DNA of 64,000 nt, taken from the NCBI GenBank assembly GCA_024998565.1, contig JACOEM010000001.1, forward strand, positions 62,001 to 126,000, given 5' to 3'. A model generated the notes under the pieces. The model ran no database searches. It was not told the origin of the DNA and saw nothing but the letters and a program-made list of their open reading frames with translations. Shown here piece after piece: positions 62,980 through 64,000 of this stretch. The stretch comes from Nitrospira sp. (GTDB lineage Bacteria > Nitrospirota > Nitrospiria > Nitrospirales > Nitrospiraceae). A program made the translations under genes and the position numbers. Position 1 is the stretch's first letter, and every line of letters begins with the position of its first letter.

Positions 62980-63735
62980 CTACATGAACTTCATGAACTT
63001 CTCTTTGGCTTCATCCATCACTTGCGCCGTGATTTCGACCAGGCCGCGCTCCTTGGCGATCCGCTCAATTTCACGGCGGGCCATCGGGCGAATGAAGTCA
63101 GGAATGTTGTCCATACGCTGTTCGGCATCCTTCGTCCATGCGATCCCGTTGGGCGAATCATTCTTGGAATCATCCATGACCTGCAGCGTAATATTCTTAT
63201 AGCCATGCTTCCGCGCATAGGCCTCCACACTGCTCTGAACCATCGGCTTCACAAAAGACGGCAAGCGCTCCAACTTCTCCTTGGCGTCTGCAGTCCATGT
63301 GAATTCGCTCGTTCCGTTTCCATTCTGCGGCTTGCCGCCTGAAGTTAATCCCATCTCCGCAACCATAGCCGAGAAGGGGCAACCGCCGGACGTCTTCTCT
63401 CCACCGGCATCCGGCGCGCTGAGCTTCGCAGAAGCCGCGACCGGTTGCCCGCCCTGAATCTTCTCGTTGAGATAGGCGGCCATCTGCCCTGCGCCGGCCT
63501 GTGCTTCCTCTTTCAGCGTCCCGCGAGTCATCTCGAACGGTTCTGCCGTCTCCGTGCGGCCTCCGAGCTTTACACCGAGCGAGGCAACCATTTGGGTCTC
63601 TCCCGGATTCGTCACCATGGAAAACTTCGCCTCGCAGGATGGACAGCCGAAGAACACGCCGAGTGAGCCCTCACCGGGTTTTTCGACCTTCTGAAACGTC
63701 ATGTAGGTCTCGCAGTTCAGGCAAACGAACTTCAT
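62980..63735 (-). CDS. Zinc-ribbon PCP_red domain protein
   Basis: 251 residues. Zinc ribbon at the N-terminus (CLNC, CPSC; residues 5-34), a linker with KLSAPDAGGEKTSGGCPFSA, then two PCP_red repeats: FTWTADAKEKLERLPSFVKP and IAWTKDAEQRMDNIPDFIRP, each followed by an alpha helix with KH/RG-x-x-I/L. Related to the four-repeat protein at 47869-48864. It follows the truncated Mrp-type gene by 26 nt and ends in a strong terminator, so the pair is an operon. Confidence 0.8.
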   Translation of the reverse strand: MKFVCLNCETYMTFQKVEKPGEGSLGVFFGCPSCEAKFSMVTNPGETQMVASLGVKLGGRTETAEPFEMTRGTLKEEAQAGAGQMAAYLNEKIQGGQPVAASAKLSAPDAGGEKTSGGCPFSAMVAEMGLTSGGKPQNGNGTSEFTWTADAKEKLERLPSFVKPMVQSSVEAYARKHGYKNITLQVMDDSKNDSPNGIAWTKDAEQRMDNIPDFIRPMARREIERIAKERGLVEITAQVMDEAKEKFMKFM

Positions 63736-63761
63736 AGGATCCCCCCTCCGGGTCGGTGCGC

Positions 63762-64000
63762 TTACAGCTTTTCCGCCAGGACTTTTTTGTAATCCAGTAA
63801 CGCTTGAATCCGTCCGACGATATCTTGATATTTCTGGATCGTCGGATATTCAGGATCGAGGAGCGGCTGCCCCTTATCGAATGTTTTGGCAAACTTACGA
63901 TCGAACGGGACACGGCCGAGTAAGGGCAAATCCAGCACCTCGCACATCGCCTCCGTGTTCCCCTCGAATAACTCATTTTCCGCACCGCAGGATGGACACC
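63762..64000 (-). CDS. Mrp/ApbC-type P-loop ATPase, C-terminal part (truncated by window)
   Basis: The window holds only the last 78 residues. They begin CPSCGAENELFEG (the CxxC iron-sulfur motif of Mrp/ApbC/NBP35 carriers), then LDLPLLGRVPFDRKFAKTFD and a C-terminal helix. The family hydrolyses ATP and transfers Fe-S clusters to target proteins; the Walker motifs lie beyond the window. Directly upstream of the zinc-ribbon PCP_red gene. Confidence 0.75.
   Translation of the reverse strand, partial: CPSCGAENELFEGNTEAMCEVLDLPLLGRVPFDRKFAKTFDKGQPLLDPEYPTIQKYQDIVGRIQALLDYKKVLAEKL

Overview
The window reads as about 64 kb of a Gram-negative chromosome of moderately high GC. The gene set (double-membrane proteins such as Pal and a TonB C-terminal protein, a shikimate/arginine/lysine autotroph-style biosynthetic core, tandem PCP-reductase C-terminal domains, many tiny CxxC proteins and dispersed palindromic repeats) fits the phylum Nitrospirota, most likely Nitrospira. 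That placement is recognition of family style, not a database result; no diagnostic nitrification gene lies in the window.

Layout. 1.0-9.3 kb: one minus-strand arginine-lysine run, argD-argF-argG-argH-lipoprotein-lysA-dapA-dapB, with several stop/start overlaps. 9.5-26 kb: mixed housekeeping and hypothetical genes (gpmA, an ATP-grasp ligase coupled to a zinc peptidase, ttcA, msrA, zwf, a TonB-like protein, two PilZ proteins, a DUF3422 protein, pal), two dispersed-repeat sites, and several very short genes, including twin 47-residue CxxC proteins. 26.2-32.5 kb: an AT-richer genomic island between a 45-nt tRNA 3' fragment and an intact tRNA-Arg(TCG). It carries a compact minus-strand operon (unknown beta-rich protein, DUF2971 protein, EVE-like/PD-(D/E)XK protein, two small proteins, SDH-type Clp-fold protease), a hairpin-rich noncoding stretch, a second degenerate tRNA-like fragment, a YafQ-RelB-type toxin-antitoxin pair interrupted by a repeat, a 258-bp MITE-like element and remnants of a tyrosine integrase. 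32.6-36.2 kb: trmI-SDR-exported protein-aroE-aroK. 36.4-41.7 kb: plus-strand sigma factor, HtrA-like protease, lipB, gdhA and two small genes. 41.8-47.6 kb: a lipoprotein truncated globin divergent from a LysR regulator, exported proteins, a D,D-carboxypeptidase and an FG-GAP lipoprotein. 47.9-58.8 kb: an eleven-gene minus-strand run pheA-hisC-aroF-tyrA-aroA-cmk-plsC-rpsA-sppA-ihfB-PCP_red. 59-64 kb: ruvB-Cys-rich protein-ruvA-yebC, a His-rich membrane protein, and a zinc-ribbon PCP_red protein behind a truncated Mrp/ApbC-type ATPase.

How the parts work together. The two large runs make lysine/diaminopimelate, arginine and the aromatic amino acids; the aromatic run continues into nucleotide (cmk), lipid (plsC), translation (rpsA) and nucleoid (ihfB) functions in the aroA-cmk-rpsA-ihfB order also known from enterobacteria. 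aroE and aroK sit apart, beside the tRNA-Arg that received the island. The best candidate for an undescribed system is the 26.7-30.5 kb operon: overlapping reading frames, a probable modified-base reader joined to a nuclease, a DUF2971 protein and a Clp-fold protease, all inside a tRNA-bounded island, suggest a defence module. That role is inferred from architecture and context only.
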